This document shows, piece by piece, positions 52,150 through 64,000 of a stretch of DNA of 64,000 bases. Origin of the DNA: Morella rubra. Taxonomy: Eukaryota; Streptophyta; Magnoliopsida; Fagales; Myricaceae. The stretch is from assembly GCA_003952965.2 (NCBI GenBank), contig CM025855.1, positions 32,746,862 through 32,810,861 on the forward strand. The letters are read 5' to 3'. Under the pieces are notes generated by a model. That model saw nothing but the letters and a program-made list of their open reading frames with translations. It had not been told where the DNA came from and made no database searches. The position numbers and the translations under genes were made by a program. The stretch's first letter is position 1; every line of letters begins with the position of its first letter.

Positions 52150-53449
52150 TCAATGTACGCCTTAGCCACGTAGTCCCTGATTCGCCGTAACCCTTGAGAC
52201 AAACATTGTGAGAAGGGAAAGGGCGGCTGTCCGTTCACAACTTCGCTGGCTTTTGGTAGGCTTTAAAATTTTACCTAATAAAATATCTATAAAAAAAAAT
52301 TTATTCTCTTAACCAATCATCCATTTTTCATTATAATAAATATAAAAAATTTATTATCTCTCTCCACCTTCTTCCACCCACTTATGGTATATAAGCAAAA
52401 AATTTTCAAACCATCTCTCTTTTATATGCTTAAACCAAACAATTGAGAACTTCTTCTTTACTTTTAGCCTGATGTCTTAGGAACTTGACGAGGCTTTCAA
52501 AACATTCTATTAGATCCCGCATTAATTAATAATTCTAATTATAAAGTATGTCTTTAGTCTAGAATCCAGATCTTTATTAATTAGTTGCTCTGTTTTTTGG
52601 GCTGTGTGATAACTTGCATGAATTCATTTCTGCGTTCCTATGGATCCAATACGTGCTGAGTAGGTCTAGACGGAGGCATGTCTTTTGGTCAAGTGCCAAG
52701 TCCTCATTACATTCCTATCACCTTGCGTAGGGGACGTGCTAATCTGTAATCTTTTTTTCTTGTATGTTTCTCTCTTTAGCTGCTTCTCCCCTTTCTTTTT
52801 CTACTCCCCTTCCATCGTTCAAATTTGCCTGGCGGGAGGAGCTCTCTCCTCTCTCGCGACCATGTATTTGATGGCTGAGATCATTGGCAGATGTAAGGGG
52901 TCCAATAGGGCCTAGACTCGGTTGTACCTTGCAAAACGTTTAAATTTCTTTTATTTTTTTAAATTAATCTATCCCATTTAACCAGGCCGGCCCCCTTAAA
53001 GTCCTACCCACTGTCCAGTCACCTCCAAATCTGCGTATCATTAACTTACTCTTAAATAAGTTTTTACTTGATATTGGTTAATTTAATGCACAATTGATAT
53101 CTTCTCGGGAATTAGATGTCCAAATGTATCGAATTATCCCGTGATTTTCATCTTAAAAACCCATTTAAGTAGGTGGTACAAACTATAGTTTGCGTAGAAT
53201 AAAAAAGTAGGTGGTGTATACCAAAGTTTTACAATTGAAGTCCGATCTTATTAGAACTATGAGATATTTATTTTTTTATGCAGTTTATAACTAATTAATT
53301 TAGTCTCTTAGACTGTGTGAAGGGTATATGTGGAACATGTCTCCACCTAGATTGCTTTAGAGATATCTTAACAAATAATACAATACGTGTATTTCAATAT
53401 AATATTTTTTTAATATTTTTAATCCTTAATTTTTAATATTTTAATTCTA

Positions 53450-54119
53450 AGATTTTTTTTTTTTTTGCATCCCGTAGTGAATTTTTTTTTGTCATTTTCC
53501 CTTAAAATTGGCCCTTCAATTTGGCTGAGATCTGTACAGTTTTAGCTTTCCTTCTCTCCGCCTGATTTGGCTGAGATCTGTACGGTTTTAGCTTTCCTTC
53601 TCTCCGCCTATTCTTGGGCTTTTGATCTAGAGATTTTTGCATCCAGATCTGGAATCTTTTGGTGGTCGACGGATGACACGCACTGCACGGCATGACGTAG
53701 CGGCCTCCTTACGTCCCTTTCTCAGTCATCCGATGCCGGCGGACTTTTTCTCCTCTTGCTGCCATCCTTCCTCTTTTGCAAGGAGTTTCTTGATGCTCCC
53801 TTCTTTCAGGCGCATCCATGGTTGTTCTCTGGGGTAAAAGAGAAGAAGGTGCCATTCAGCCCTTCTCCTTCGACGAAGGTTACGGCCGCCTTGTGTGGCC
53901 TTTGTGAATCTGTTAAGAGTTTTTGGATTCAGTAGGATTGTAAGGGCTTTAGGCCCATTTCAATTTGTAAGAGCCAAAGGCCCATTTCACTAGTTTATAC
54001 GGGCTTCAGGCCCATTATTTGGCCCTTATGCATCTGTCATGGTAGACGCCTTTTTTTTTTATCTTTCCCATTATGATTTAATATATATTTCTAGTGTTTG
54101 TCTAAAAAAAAAAAAAAAA
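53450..54119 (+). mobile_element. Poly(A)-ended retroposon remnant (LINE 3' UTR-like)
   Basis: A GC-richer block in AT-rich surroundings ends in GTGTTTGTCT and about 18 A at 54102-54119, as a reverse-transcribed 3' end would. Inside are a 46-bp tandem duplication (53519-53610) and repeated AGGCCCATT modules (about 53951-54017). No reverse transcriptase remnant is present and the left border is a guess. It could be a LINE 3' UTR, a SINE or a retroposed transcript. Confidence 0.45.
53519..53610. repeat. 46-bp tandem duplication
   Basis: Two adjacent 46-bp copies (53519-53564 and 53565-53610), both ATTTGGCTGAGATCTGTAC(A/G)G... ending CTCTCCGCCT, differing at two positions. It is near-identical, so a recent event, inside the poly(A)-ended block. 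Confidence 0.9.
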
Positions 54120-55450
54120 ACCTAGCTATATGTAATTAACAGATTTAAGAAAAAAAAAATTTGTTGGGCAAATACTCTTTGAATTCTTTGTGCCCTGGGT
54201 CCAAGTAAGAGCTTGTTGCTTGCTGGGAAGATTGAACGACGACTCGAGAGGCATAAAAAGATACCGGTTCTTTAACGGCTAGTCGGCTACGTAAGTCCAG
54301 AGTCTCCAGACATTGCCGGCCCCCATGCTCCAACGAAATGGATACGACAATTCCACGTGGAGCTCTCAGAAATCCCTTCATGTGCTGTCGTGCTCTGGGG
54401 GCAGCATTCATTTGCCAAAACTCTCGGGCGACATTTCGAGCAATTTAAATGCACTTTAAAATTTTTAAATTTTAATATTTATATATATATTTTAAAATTT
54501 TTATAAATTTTATTATCTAATCAAAATTTTGAAAATATACTTCTAAATTTGGGCAAACAAACTACCACCTCAGAGTCAAAAAAAAAAAAAAAAAACTTCA
54601 CGCAATAAGGTTGCAACAGACAATCCCCACATGGTCCACATCCAACTTGCTCGTTCTCTTGCAATGAGAACATGAGCTAGCTTTTTTTCCCCAATGGGAT
54701 GAGTTTTGGATTCTCTGTTCTTATTGCCGACCCAACGGGAAAAGGGAAATTAGGCCTAATCACACACCCGACTGTACGCATCACTCAGCAGTCAGGAGTA
54801 ATATTGCAAGGAGACGCCTGTTTCGGACAAATAGATAATTCGCTCCGTAAACTACTGATAAGCTTACACTTTACGCTACAAATCAAAGACCATTAAAGAT
54901 TTGAGGGGTAAATATCGCTATGAGACTCCAAATCAATGCTACTTGATTTCCCCTAGCTTCAAAAGTCACTCAACTCAACCTGGCTCTTGGGACATATGCT
55001 GAGACAACTAACACCAAGTATTGTTGATTAGTCTCACTCGAGATTTCTCACAATCATGATTATTGAAGAAAGTTTTGACAATACGAACTGTATAGGTTGC
55101 CGTTTGGTAGTTGTGGAGTCTATATTCTGGTCAACCTCAGATCAAGTAGTAAAAGTGAATCGTAAACACTAATGAAAATTCTCCATGATGAAACACCATA
55201 AAAAAAATCCCACTAGTGTTTAATGGGAAGAGACTTCAGGGATTAGAATAAGAAAAAGTCGGTCAGTTGATGTTCAGATTCAACTCGCTTTGTCAAAACC
55301 AAAAAGAAGAGAAGACTGGCAGTTTTCAGACAGCGAAAAGCTTTTTGAGTGTCTTAAAGAACACAAGGGGAATAAAAAAAAGAGAACAGAAGCAATGCTT
55401 GCAGCTCCTGCATCCCATTTCTCCTTCGTTCCTTCACGAGGAAAATCCCA

Positions 55451-58400
55451 ATGACCACAAATATGGCTTCCCGTGCGCTCCTCCCCTATCTCCTCGCTCT
55501 GGTGGCAACTCTTTTTGGTAGAAATCTGGTGTCTAGCGTGTCCATCAAAGCAACCCTTATATACCCTTTCAATTGCTCTGCTAAAATCAAGACATGTACC
55601 GCCTTACTGTACCACACACACAACAATCTAACGCAAGATCAGATTGCCTCTTTGTACTCTGTCAATTCATCCCAAATGAAATCCATAATGCATGGCAAAC
55701 AACAAGACTACCTCATCACTGTACCTTGTTCTTGCAAAGATGCAGATGGCATCCCTGGATATTTCTATAATACATCCTACCAGGTACGAGAAGGCGATAC
55801 ATTCGATTATGTCTCTGCTGAGATATATAGCGGGCAAGCTTGGAAGGTTGCAGGAGAGAAACCAGTATTAACCGCAAACGAAAATTTTCCTATGCTTCTT
55901 CCATGTGGGTGCGCTGAGAGTGACTCTCAAATTGTTGTAACATACACGGTGCAGGAGAATGATACGTTATCAGAAATTGCTAAGCTACTATCTGCTCATC
56001 TAAGTGGCATTCAGAGTTTGAACAGCTTGAACAGAGGACTTGCTCAAAACCCAGCATTAATAGACGTAGGTTGGGTGTTGTTCGTGCCCATGGAGAAGAA
56101 TGGTATTCCGACTCCAAAGGGAGGTGAGCTCCTTTTGCAACTTTAGGCTTTTTCTTGTATCTGAAAGTGCTCTAGAGATGTCAGTCTGGTGTATCAGGAA
56201 TTGCTCCCAAAGAAATCACCTGAATGTCTTGTAACCAGCAATTGTTCCGCTTTATCCTCTGTTATGTAGAGTCTATTCTAGTAATCTATATCGTGCCAAA
56301 ACTCTTCGAATTGAGTCCAACGAATGTCCACTCCTTAGGGTTGAATTTTCATTGGATCATGTGCATACCTGTAAAAATGAATGAGAGGATATATTTGCAG
56401 CATTGTATATGCAGGAATTTCAGGTTATAGAAAAAGTTGATATATTTTTGCGAAGTTAATTTGCATTGTTTTTGCTGTTTGTCATCAGGAAGGGCACGGA
56501 AAGGGATATTAACGATCATTGTCGGCGTCGCATTATCGGCTGTGACCTTTCTTTCAGTAAGTACTTTGGTTATTGTCCTCCTCAGGAGACAAAGATCCAA
56601 ACAGAACGAGGAAGATCCAAAAGCTGTAGCCATAAGCTTGAGTACCCAAAGAGGCTTTCTGTTGCAGAGTCAGTACCCGGATAAGGACTCGGAAGGTCAG
56701 ATAAACTTTAAAATATACCAAAGGATGATAAAGGAAACCTATACATGCTCAAGAGAGATGGAAAGAAAACTAGTCCTTCCTAGTATATTGTCTCTTGAGT
56801 TACTGCCCTCTATCCACCATACTTAGGGTTGAAAAGAAAGCTAAAAAATGCAGTAGAAATCTCATTATAAGATAAATCTTTTAAATTCACGAACCAAAAT
56901 CAACTTCAATTAGACCGTAGGAGGGTAAAGTACAACTTTTTGAACTTTGAGTTTAACAATCCAAACCCAGCTTGAAGCGCAGGTGCATAAAGCGAAATTT
57001 CTCCTTATTTTTGTATTTGGAACAAAAGGGAGGCAATCATCCATAGTAATTTTACATTGTGCAGATGTGACAACTCTTGAATCAGAGAGAGCACAAGTAT
57101 TTAGTCTCGATCAAATTGGAGAGGCTACAAGTCATTTTGATGAAAGTAAGAGAATTGGAGAGGGTGGATATGGGAGTGTGTACTTTGGAATCCTAGGGAG
57201 GCAGGTATGAACACACACTCCTCTACCAGTTTTCTTCCTTTCCCCTTGAACATGCTTACCGTACTATATTTCCAACACTAATGGAACTTCTGATTTCTGA
57301 AGATAGTAGCCTCTTTTTCAACTTTCAGGAGGTTGCAATAAAGAAGATGAGATCTAATAAATCTAAAGAGTTCTTTGCTGAGATAAAGATCCTATGCAAG
57401 ATCCATCACATAAATGTGGTGAGTGATTTTCCTGAATGATTGATTCCTGGCTTGGAGTGAAAGAGAGGCTTGAATTATTGGCTTTAAATTCTCTGGTTTA
57501 GGTAGAGCTCTTGGGGTACGCCAGTGGAGATGACCACCTCTACTTGGTCTACGAATATGTTCGGAATGGGTCACTCAGTGCCCATCTGCATGATCCACTA
57601 CCAAAAGGTACTTTAGTCTAAGATGAATTAGCAAGTTCTAGTGAAAGATGGTCCGTGTAGGCTTCAGTGAAGTATTGTACTGTTATAGATTTGCTAGTAC
57701 ACAGTCCTGGATGGTAGATTTTAGAGTTGAACTCAAGTAGCGCAATAGATTGAATTAACATGCTATCTAGATTAGGTTATTATCCAAATGCGACTAAAGT
57801 AGCTGAAGTTTTAAGAAGGCCTTAACCTGATTACTTGGGAATCAGCTGCAGCAAAAAACTCTGCCCTGCTCAATTAATCACACAATGGGTTCCTTGCAAT
57901 GAATAATGTTATGGAGTAAACGTTATGGGCCTCGCTCTTTGTAAAATGTGGCTGGGTAACAATCAAATGTATTTCAGACTCAAATGCTCTAAATGTAAGC
58001 TGAAAACATAAACTTAGGCAGTATGAAGAAGGTCCTCTCAAGAATGGGTATGGAATCAGGTTATCAGCCTCTGACGTGGACTGCGAGAACACAGATTGCA
58101 CTGGATGCAGCAAAAGGTATCGAGTACATTCATGACCATACAAAGGCAAGGTATGTGCACCGGGACATAAAGACAAGTAACATTCTACTTGATGACGGGT
58201 TCAGAGCAAAGGTACCCAAAAAAACTGACTCCTTTTACTGTGAGGGCAGTGCCCTGTCTATATCGTTTCATCAATCAATCTACAAGATTCTATCTTCCAG
58301 TTCCATAAAAGCTTCTTACAAAATTCAAAGCACAATCCGCATATAGCAGCAACATGTCTCTCTAATATTAAACAAACCCTGCAATATTGCTATGAAAGAT

Positions 58401-59745
58401 ATGCAGTTGTTAAACCTTGTTCAGCCTGTGCTTCTGTAGGTAGCAGATTTTGGATTGGCAAAACTTGTAGGTCGTACCAATGACGAAGATTCCCTAGTGA
58501 CGCGACTGGTTGGAACACCAGGCTACCTTCCTCCAGAGTGAGTTTAATGCTTCTATCTTATAGGACAATCACATGCAAGCTGGGGACGTTCCATGACTCA
58601 GATGTCTCTCTTCAACGAGAGTATAAATTCTTTTGCTCGCAGTTGATTGTATTTCTGACCTGCTGAACTTTAACTGAAAGATCCGTGATGGAGCTCCACG
58701 TGACACCCAAAACGGATGTATTCGCATTTGGAGTGGTTCTATCAGAACTGATCACGGGGCAACGTGCAATTATCTGTGAAAACGGGGAGCCCAACAAGAT
58801 GAAATCACTCATTACAATTGTAAGTCAATAAAAGTTCTTCACCAAAAGAGAATAAGCTGTCTTCAAAGGTGAAAAATAAAGTACCATTGCCACAGATTCA
58901 ATATTTAAAAAGTCTTATCAAGGGTGACTAGCTAGCTAGGTGTACGGAAGTGACAGCCAAACGAGTGAACTAAGTGTTTACTGCAACACAGCTTGCCTTT
59001 AGTCAAATCCATATTAGCTTGTACCAGGTGATCATATATATGGATACAAATGATAAGCATCGTGATGACCAAGCTGATCATTAAGTTTTGCTTTCCGTCA
59101 CATGGCCAGATTAAGGAGATATTCCAAGATGAAGACCCGGAGAGGGCTTTGGAAGCTGTCATAGATGGAAGTCTTCATTTCAGCTACCCTTTTGAAGCCG
59201 TCTACAAGGTTTGCCAGAATTTAGGATCCCCTGGCTTCTCAATCTTCCCTATAATGGAAAAGTAGTTCTGTAGGAATGGTTTAAAAAAAAACAAATTAAT
59301 GGCGCAGTAGAAAATAATCCGGCATCCAGTTGTAGTGGCTACTGACTTTAAGAGTACTCTTTTCTGGTAACTTCTAGACTATGCTTGTGAGCTTTATAGA
59401 TTACTCTTTCTGGATGAGTTCGAAATTCCTTTTCGATCAGTTTGGATCTTACATGTGAGTTTCTTGGACATATTTCTTTAACCCTTGTTGGCTTAGAAAC
59501 ACAATATACGGATCATGTCCCATTTGCAAATTGCTTCTTAGACGGTAAGTTTCTGAGTTTATACTTTTGTGTTGTTGCAGATGGCAGAAATTGCTTATTG
59601 GTGTTTGAGCGATGATGCCGTTAACAGACCAGAGATGCGTGACATAGTCGTTTCATTGTCTCAAATTACGTCGTCGTCGATAGAGTGGGAAGCATCGCTA
59701 GGAGGGAACAGCCAGGTTTTCAGCGGGCTGTTTTGTGGAAGATGA
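55451..59745 (+). CDS. LysM domain receptor-like kinase (LYK type), 10 exons
   Basis: Plasma-membrane receptor kinase of the family that senses chitin-related oligosaccharides. Exons: 55451-56123, 56489-56695, 57065-57204, 57329-57418, 57502-57607, 58060-58211, 58440-58537, 58681-58819, 59110-59208, 59581-59745; 622 aa. A signal peptide (about 9-30) precedes the LysM ectodomain with the family CxC pairs at Cys93/95 and Cys152/154. One transmembrane helix is at about 231-257, then basic RRQRSK. The kinase has glycine loop GEGGYGSV (325-332), Lys345 in VAIKK, HRD (439-441, non-RD excluded) and DFG (459-461), so it should be active, unlike LYK4/5 types. The end [11 protein letters not shown] is what I recall for LYK3 (At1g51940). 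MTTNM offers a second in-frame ATG at 55463. Ligand unknown. Confidence 0.92.
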
Positions 59746-61422
59746 CGAATATTGTTGTTCTCGATGGTGCGATCGATGCTATTTTAAGACTCTACTACGT
59801 CGATGACTCCTGTGACAATGTTGGACGACGTAATAGCTTAGAGTACATCTATTAATTAATTATGCACCGGAATTTCATCTTAATTTTATGCGAAGCCTAA
59901 AGATGGAGTTGTAATTACTCTCAATTTTTTTTCCATGCTGAAGAAATTTAACACGAACCAGGTCTAAATTTGTTGTAACATGAGAAATATTTGACAAAAA
60001 ATAAAAAAAGTCCTATAGTATCTGTTGATCAAATTATCGACCTATTAGGTCCTTTTTCGTTGACAGAACTATAGTATTTTAATTTTCTTTCCACGGAACT
60101 TGTTGAGTCAACTTTCGACCTATTAGGTCTTTTTTGGCCACGTCATTAATTAAACGGTATTGCAATTTATAATTATGTTTGACATAAGATTGTTTGAAAA
60201 GTTTTTCATAAACATTTTTTCACAATCCTCAATATCTTTTCACAAACTCTCTCTTCTTTTTCACAAATTCTAATAACCTTTTATAACTCAAACATTTTTA
60301 AATTTTTTTTTAATAAAATCTGCACTATCTCTAATAAAAAAAATTTTAAAAAATGTTTTAGCTATCCAAATAAGAGGTTACAGCCTATTTTTATCTTCTA
60401 TTTGTTTGGGAAACTGCAATTTAAATCTTTTCATTACCATTAGTTCTAATTTAGGATCTAAACTACCACATTCAACACACTTCATTCTGTGTGTTTGGCA
60501 AGGGCAAAAAATGGTGGTTAATGGAAATGACTTTCACTTCTTCAAGACTAAAGTTATTTTCCAGTTTGTCTCTCCTCCTTCCATTTTTAAAGAAATTTTT
60601 ACTTTTTCTCTCCCACTCAAAATATTGTCAACCATTTATTTTCTAGCAGCCACCACCCCCACCTCCTTTGTGGATGTCACTGATCAATTATAAAAAGTAA
60701 AGGTATTAGTATAATAAATAATGAAAGAATATGTTATTTTTTTTATTCAAATTCGAAAGAAAACTAACATAAAGATTATTATATTAAATTTTTTAATTTT
60801 TACAAATATTTTCAATATAAAACAAACACGGAAAATCTAATTTTGAAATATTTTCAATGTGTCAACCAAACACTAAAAAATCAACACGAATCAACCTAAA
60901 GTACCAATAAATTTACACTTGGCACTCATTAAAATTTGACTAAGATTGTGTCCTTTCGTTTTTTGTAATCGTGTGTAATTTCTCCTTGCTCCTCGTGTAT
61001 GTGAGATTCTCCTCTAAACGATGTCGTACATAGAAACGGATCTCGCGCAATCCTCATGGAGCTCCGTCACTTTTCTTTTAATCCATATCGTTACCATTCT
61101 GGTTCTCTAGGCCTTCTTGTTACCACTTCAATCAGTCTTCAAGAGTTCAGACACAGACCATAGAAAAGTAAAGGAGGAAACAGGGCGCTGTTATTAATTC
61201 TGATAGATCGGTCGAACCGCTTCCCACAAATGTTTCGTTGTAGAACGGTAACGAGCAGATGGCGAGCCGAGCCCTAAATTTCCCACAGCATTCAGAATCA
61301 TCAGCTCCTCGTAATTAATCAATCGCCAGATCTCATCGACAGTCATCCAATAACCGCTGATCGGATCCGATCCGATCTGCGAAACCCTAGCAAAGAAGAA
61401 GGAGCAATAAGATTCCGAAAGC
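59746..61422. other. Intergenic region between LysM kinase and AP-1 mu genes
   Basis: AT-rich. 60170-60400 and 60480-60890 contain text with CAAACA/TGTTTGG ends and long A/T runs that look like degraded MITEs, but I could not set borders. The last 250 bp before 61423 are GC-richer and form the AP-1 mu leader. No gene recognised. Confidence 0.5.
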
Positions 61423-64000
61423 ATGGCGGGGGCAGTGTCTGCGCTGTTCCTCTTGGATATCAAAGGGCGCGTTCTCATTTGGCGCGACTACCGGGGCGAC
61501 GTCTCCGCCGTTCAGGCCGAGCGCTTCTTCACCAAGCTCATCGAGAAAGTGGTTCCCTTTCCTCATTTTCTTTTCCCGCTCTTTGTAAATTGCCTAAGTT
61601 GATTTAGGAGATTATACTTAGATTTGCTGGCTTTGTCGTCTTGTCGATTTGGTTGCATGCTGATAACACGAAGTCGTTGCTTATTGTATTTTCTGGTTGT
61701 TTTTGTTTCAAATTAGTGCAACACTCGGTTCAACTTAGCACAATGAAATTATGAATTATTAGATGAGTGGAGGTCCTGAATTGGGAGAGAGTTTATTTCT
61801 TTTCGTTTCTAAGCTTCTGAGCGGTGCCTAAGTTCTTTTTTTATGATATATGACTTCACTCGAATTGAATCGCGGCGATTTACTAAAATTTTCTTTGGAT
61901 AGGAGTACGTGTAGCTGATTCCCGAAATTTACACTTTCCGTAATTACTTGGTATGCTTCAGGGTGATCCAGAGACTCAAGATCCAGTTGTGTACGATAAT
62001 GGAGTATCCTACATGTTCATACAGCACAACAATGTGTTCCTGATGGCTGCGTCAAGGCAGAACTGCAATGCTGCCAGCCTTCTTTTCTTTCTACACCGCG
62101 TAGTTGATGTAAGCGCCTAGTGGTAATTATGGTCCATTCCTCTGCCGTTTATACGCAATACACATTCAACAAATTGACGTGTTTCTACCTTTCTAAATTC
62201 TAATGAGTTGCAAGATTGACACCGTGTGCTGATTGGTTTCTCTGTGGACAGGTGTTTAAGCATTACTTTGAAGAGTTAGAAGAAGAATCGCTTAGGGACA
62301 ACTTTGTTGTAGTGGTAGGAGGGTGTTTAATTTCTGGTTGTCTTATGCTTAACTAGATCCATTATTTTTCATTCAAATGTCTGGTGTAGTATCTAGGAAA
62401 TTTTGATATAGTGGAATACTAGATGTGGCATTATGCTAATACCTTGTGTTCTTGGCAGTATGAGTTACTTGATGAGATTATGGACTTTGGTTACCCTCAG
62501 TATACAGAGGCAAAGATCCTTAGCGAATTCATCAAGACTGATGCGTACAGGATGGAAGTTACACAGAGGCCTCCCATGGCTGTAACAAATGCAGTGTCTT
62601 GGCGCAGTGAAGGGATACAATACAAGAAGAATGAAGTGGGTTTTTTTTACAACAATAAAAGGAAAAAGCTACCTTTTTCGGGTGTTGTTTATTAATGTTG
62701 TAAGCTTCTTGATGATATACCTTTTACTTTAATTGTTTCTCAGGTGTTCTTGGATGTGGTGGAGAGTGTTAATATACTTGTCAACAGCAATGGACAAATA
62801 ATTAGGTCTGATGTTGTTGGGGCACTGAAGATGAGAACTTATTTGAGGTGTGGCATCTGATATTGTATGGAGTATTTAGTTTTGTCAAGATAAATAGCTG
62901 CTAGTTTGATTTAACTTCATATATGTTTTTTAATGATCCGAAATTTATTTCAATAAACCCTTGCCTTTGGATTTAGATTTTTCTGACTGAATGCAAGATC
63001 TGTTTAGATGGGAATGGAATTTTAGGACATGTTGTTACATGATATCAACTTCATTTATATTAACAAATTTGGCTTCAAGGAATGGTGTAAGAGTGTCATA
63101 AAACATACAAAACTCTTGGGATAGAAGCTAAAAAATGGTATCAATGTATGTGCCATAGGTGCTTTGTAATTATATATCCGTTCATGGATTCCGCATATTG
63201 AGCTCTCTGTCTTCCCTGATTTGTGGACTTGCATTTTATTGAACAAACATTCAACTTGTCTTTTTCACAAGTTTTACTTTTCAGGAAATTCAATTGATTT
63301 TATTTAGATTGGGAAAAAGTAAAAGGAATTTATTTCCAACTATTTGAACCCTGTATTTGCATATGTGTTTGTTTGCAATCTGCTTGCTGACTTGATCCCG
63401 CATCCATTTGTGATTCATATGGGCTCAATTTCGAGAGTTAATGGTGGTTATTTATATGTTTACACATGCATATGTACCCTATCTTATGATATAGGCTGTT
63501 GAGTCCAAGCGTTAGACATGAACGTAGACTATCACAAGATCCTTCAATGTAATATTCCTTGGACGAATGTATTTATTGAGCTTTCTCTCTATCTGAGCTT
63601 GCTACTGTGCTCTATCTTCTGGTCAGTTTTTAGCTGGATACCTGAAATAGTCATTGGTCTCTCTGTTTCAGTGGCATGCCCGAATGTAAGCTTGGCCTGA
63701 ATGATCGAGTACTATTGGAGGCACAGGGTCGGTCGACAAAGGGAAAGGCTATCGATTTGGAAGACATCAAATTTCATCAGTATGTAACTTAACTGTTAGG
63801 TCTACTTGAATTCTGCTGTCAAATATGGCAATTGTTTTTAGTATTCAGTTTGAATGAGCTGAGGGTTGTAAATTGCTACATTTGCTGCATCTTCTTAAGT
63901 AATGCCAAATTGTGGTTTAGGTGTGTGCGTTTGGCCCGATTTGAAAATGATCGGACAATATCCTTCATACCACCTGATGGAGCTTTTGATCTCATGACGT
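61423..64000 (+). CDS. AP-1 complex subunit mu (clathrin adaptor), partial at window edge
   Basis: Medium subunit of the AP-1 adaptor, which sorts cargo at the trans-Golgi network and early endosome. Exons so far: 61423-61548, 61962-62108, 62252-62314, 62459-62635, 62744-62847, 63672-63779, 63921 onward past the edge. The N-terminal longin domain (MAGAVSALFLLDIKGRVLIWRDYRG) is followed by HRVVDVFKHYFEELEEESLRDNFV, then the start of the mu homology domain ([56 protein letters not shown]), which binds YxxPhi sorting signals. About 268 of about 428 expected residues are present, all intact. The [15 protein letters not shown] text identifies AP-1 rather than AP-2 mu. At1g10730/At1g60780 from memory. 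Confidence 0.95.

Larger units (their letters stand above)
51180..55450. other. Intergenic region between peroxidase and LysM kinase
   Basis: 4.3 kb with no recognised host gene. The left end is the peroxidase promoter. It contains a perfect poly(A)-type direct repeat (52098-52149), an AT-rich stretch with MITE-like ends near 52250-52445, a 46-bp tandem duplication (53519-53610) and a poly(A)-ended retroposon remnant (about 53450-54119). The right end is the LysM kinase promoter. Confidence 0.55.

Noticed and set aside
54545-54600. A-run at 54580-54596 as a further tail-only insertion
   Set aside because: No direct repeat could be found on its two sides.

Overview
The window is plant nuclear DNA, most probably from a eudicot. 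Its genes are split by GT-AG introns, intergenic DNA is AT-rich, and every recognisable protein is closest to a land-plant family. Eleven protein-coding loci could be traced exon by exon with consistent reading phase. One of these runs off the right edge and one is frame-damaged. No bacterial-type operon, CRISPR array, virus or rRNA gene was seen. I cannot name the species.

Layout. 390-6398 (+): peroxisomal copper amine oxidase, 12 exons. 7814-9667 (+): intronless ARMADILLO-REPEAT-ONLY protein. About 11125-12250: decayed LINE 3' end. 14566-16661 (-): F-box/Sel1-repeat protein. 21515-21832 (-): SIAMESE-related CDK inhibitor. 24768-29622 (-): glutamate:glyoxylate aminotransferase, 13 exons. About 32.8-34.0 kb: MITE cluster. 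34541-38747 (+): ribose-phosphate pyrophosphokinase with clustered frameshifts. 39933-44278 (+): TrpD-like phosphoribosyltransferase. 46045-49342 (+): PHS1 meiotic pairing protein. 50004-51179 (-): class III peroxidase. 53.4-54.1 kb: poly(A)-ended retroposon remnant. 55451-59745 (+): LysM receptor-like kinase. 61423-64000+ (+): AP-1 mu adaptin, cut by the window edge.

The genes do not form one pathway, but two are peroxisomal enzymes by their C-termini: the amine oxidase ends AKL and the aminotransferase ends SRM. From memory of Arabidopsis locus numbers, F-box/Sel1, aminotransferase and TrpD-like match the consecutive At1g70590-70580-70570. SMR, PRS, PHS1 and AP-1 mu match At1g10690-10700-10710-10730. 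Here the two sets alternate, which looks like an ancestral gene order later split between two duplicated Arabidopsis segments.

The most unusual non-genic signal is a recurring small structure: a 12-19 bp direct repeat flanking only about 17-50 bp of A-rich (or T-rich) sequence, found six times. Each looks like a target-site duplication around an almost pure poly(A) tail, as an extremely 5'-truncated retroposition would leave. Other structures worth attention are a perfect 16-bp-arm hairpin in an intron, two GC-AG introns, paired MITEs, and a cluster of single-base losses confined to the first two exons of the PRS gene.
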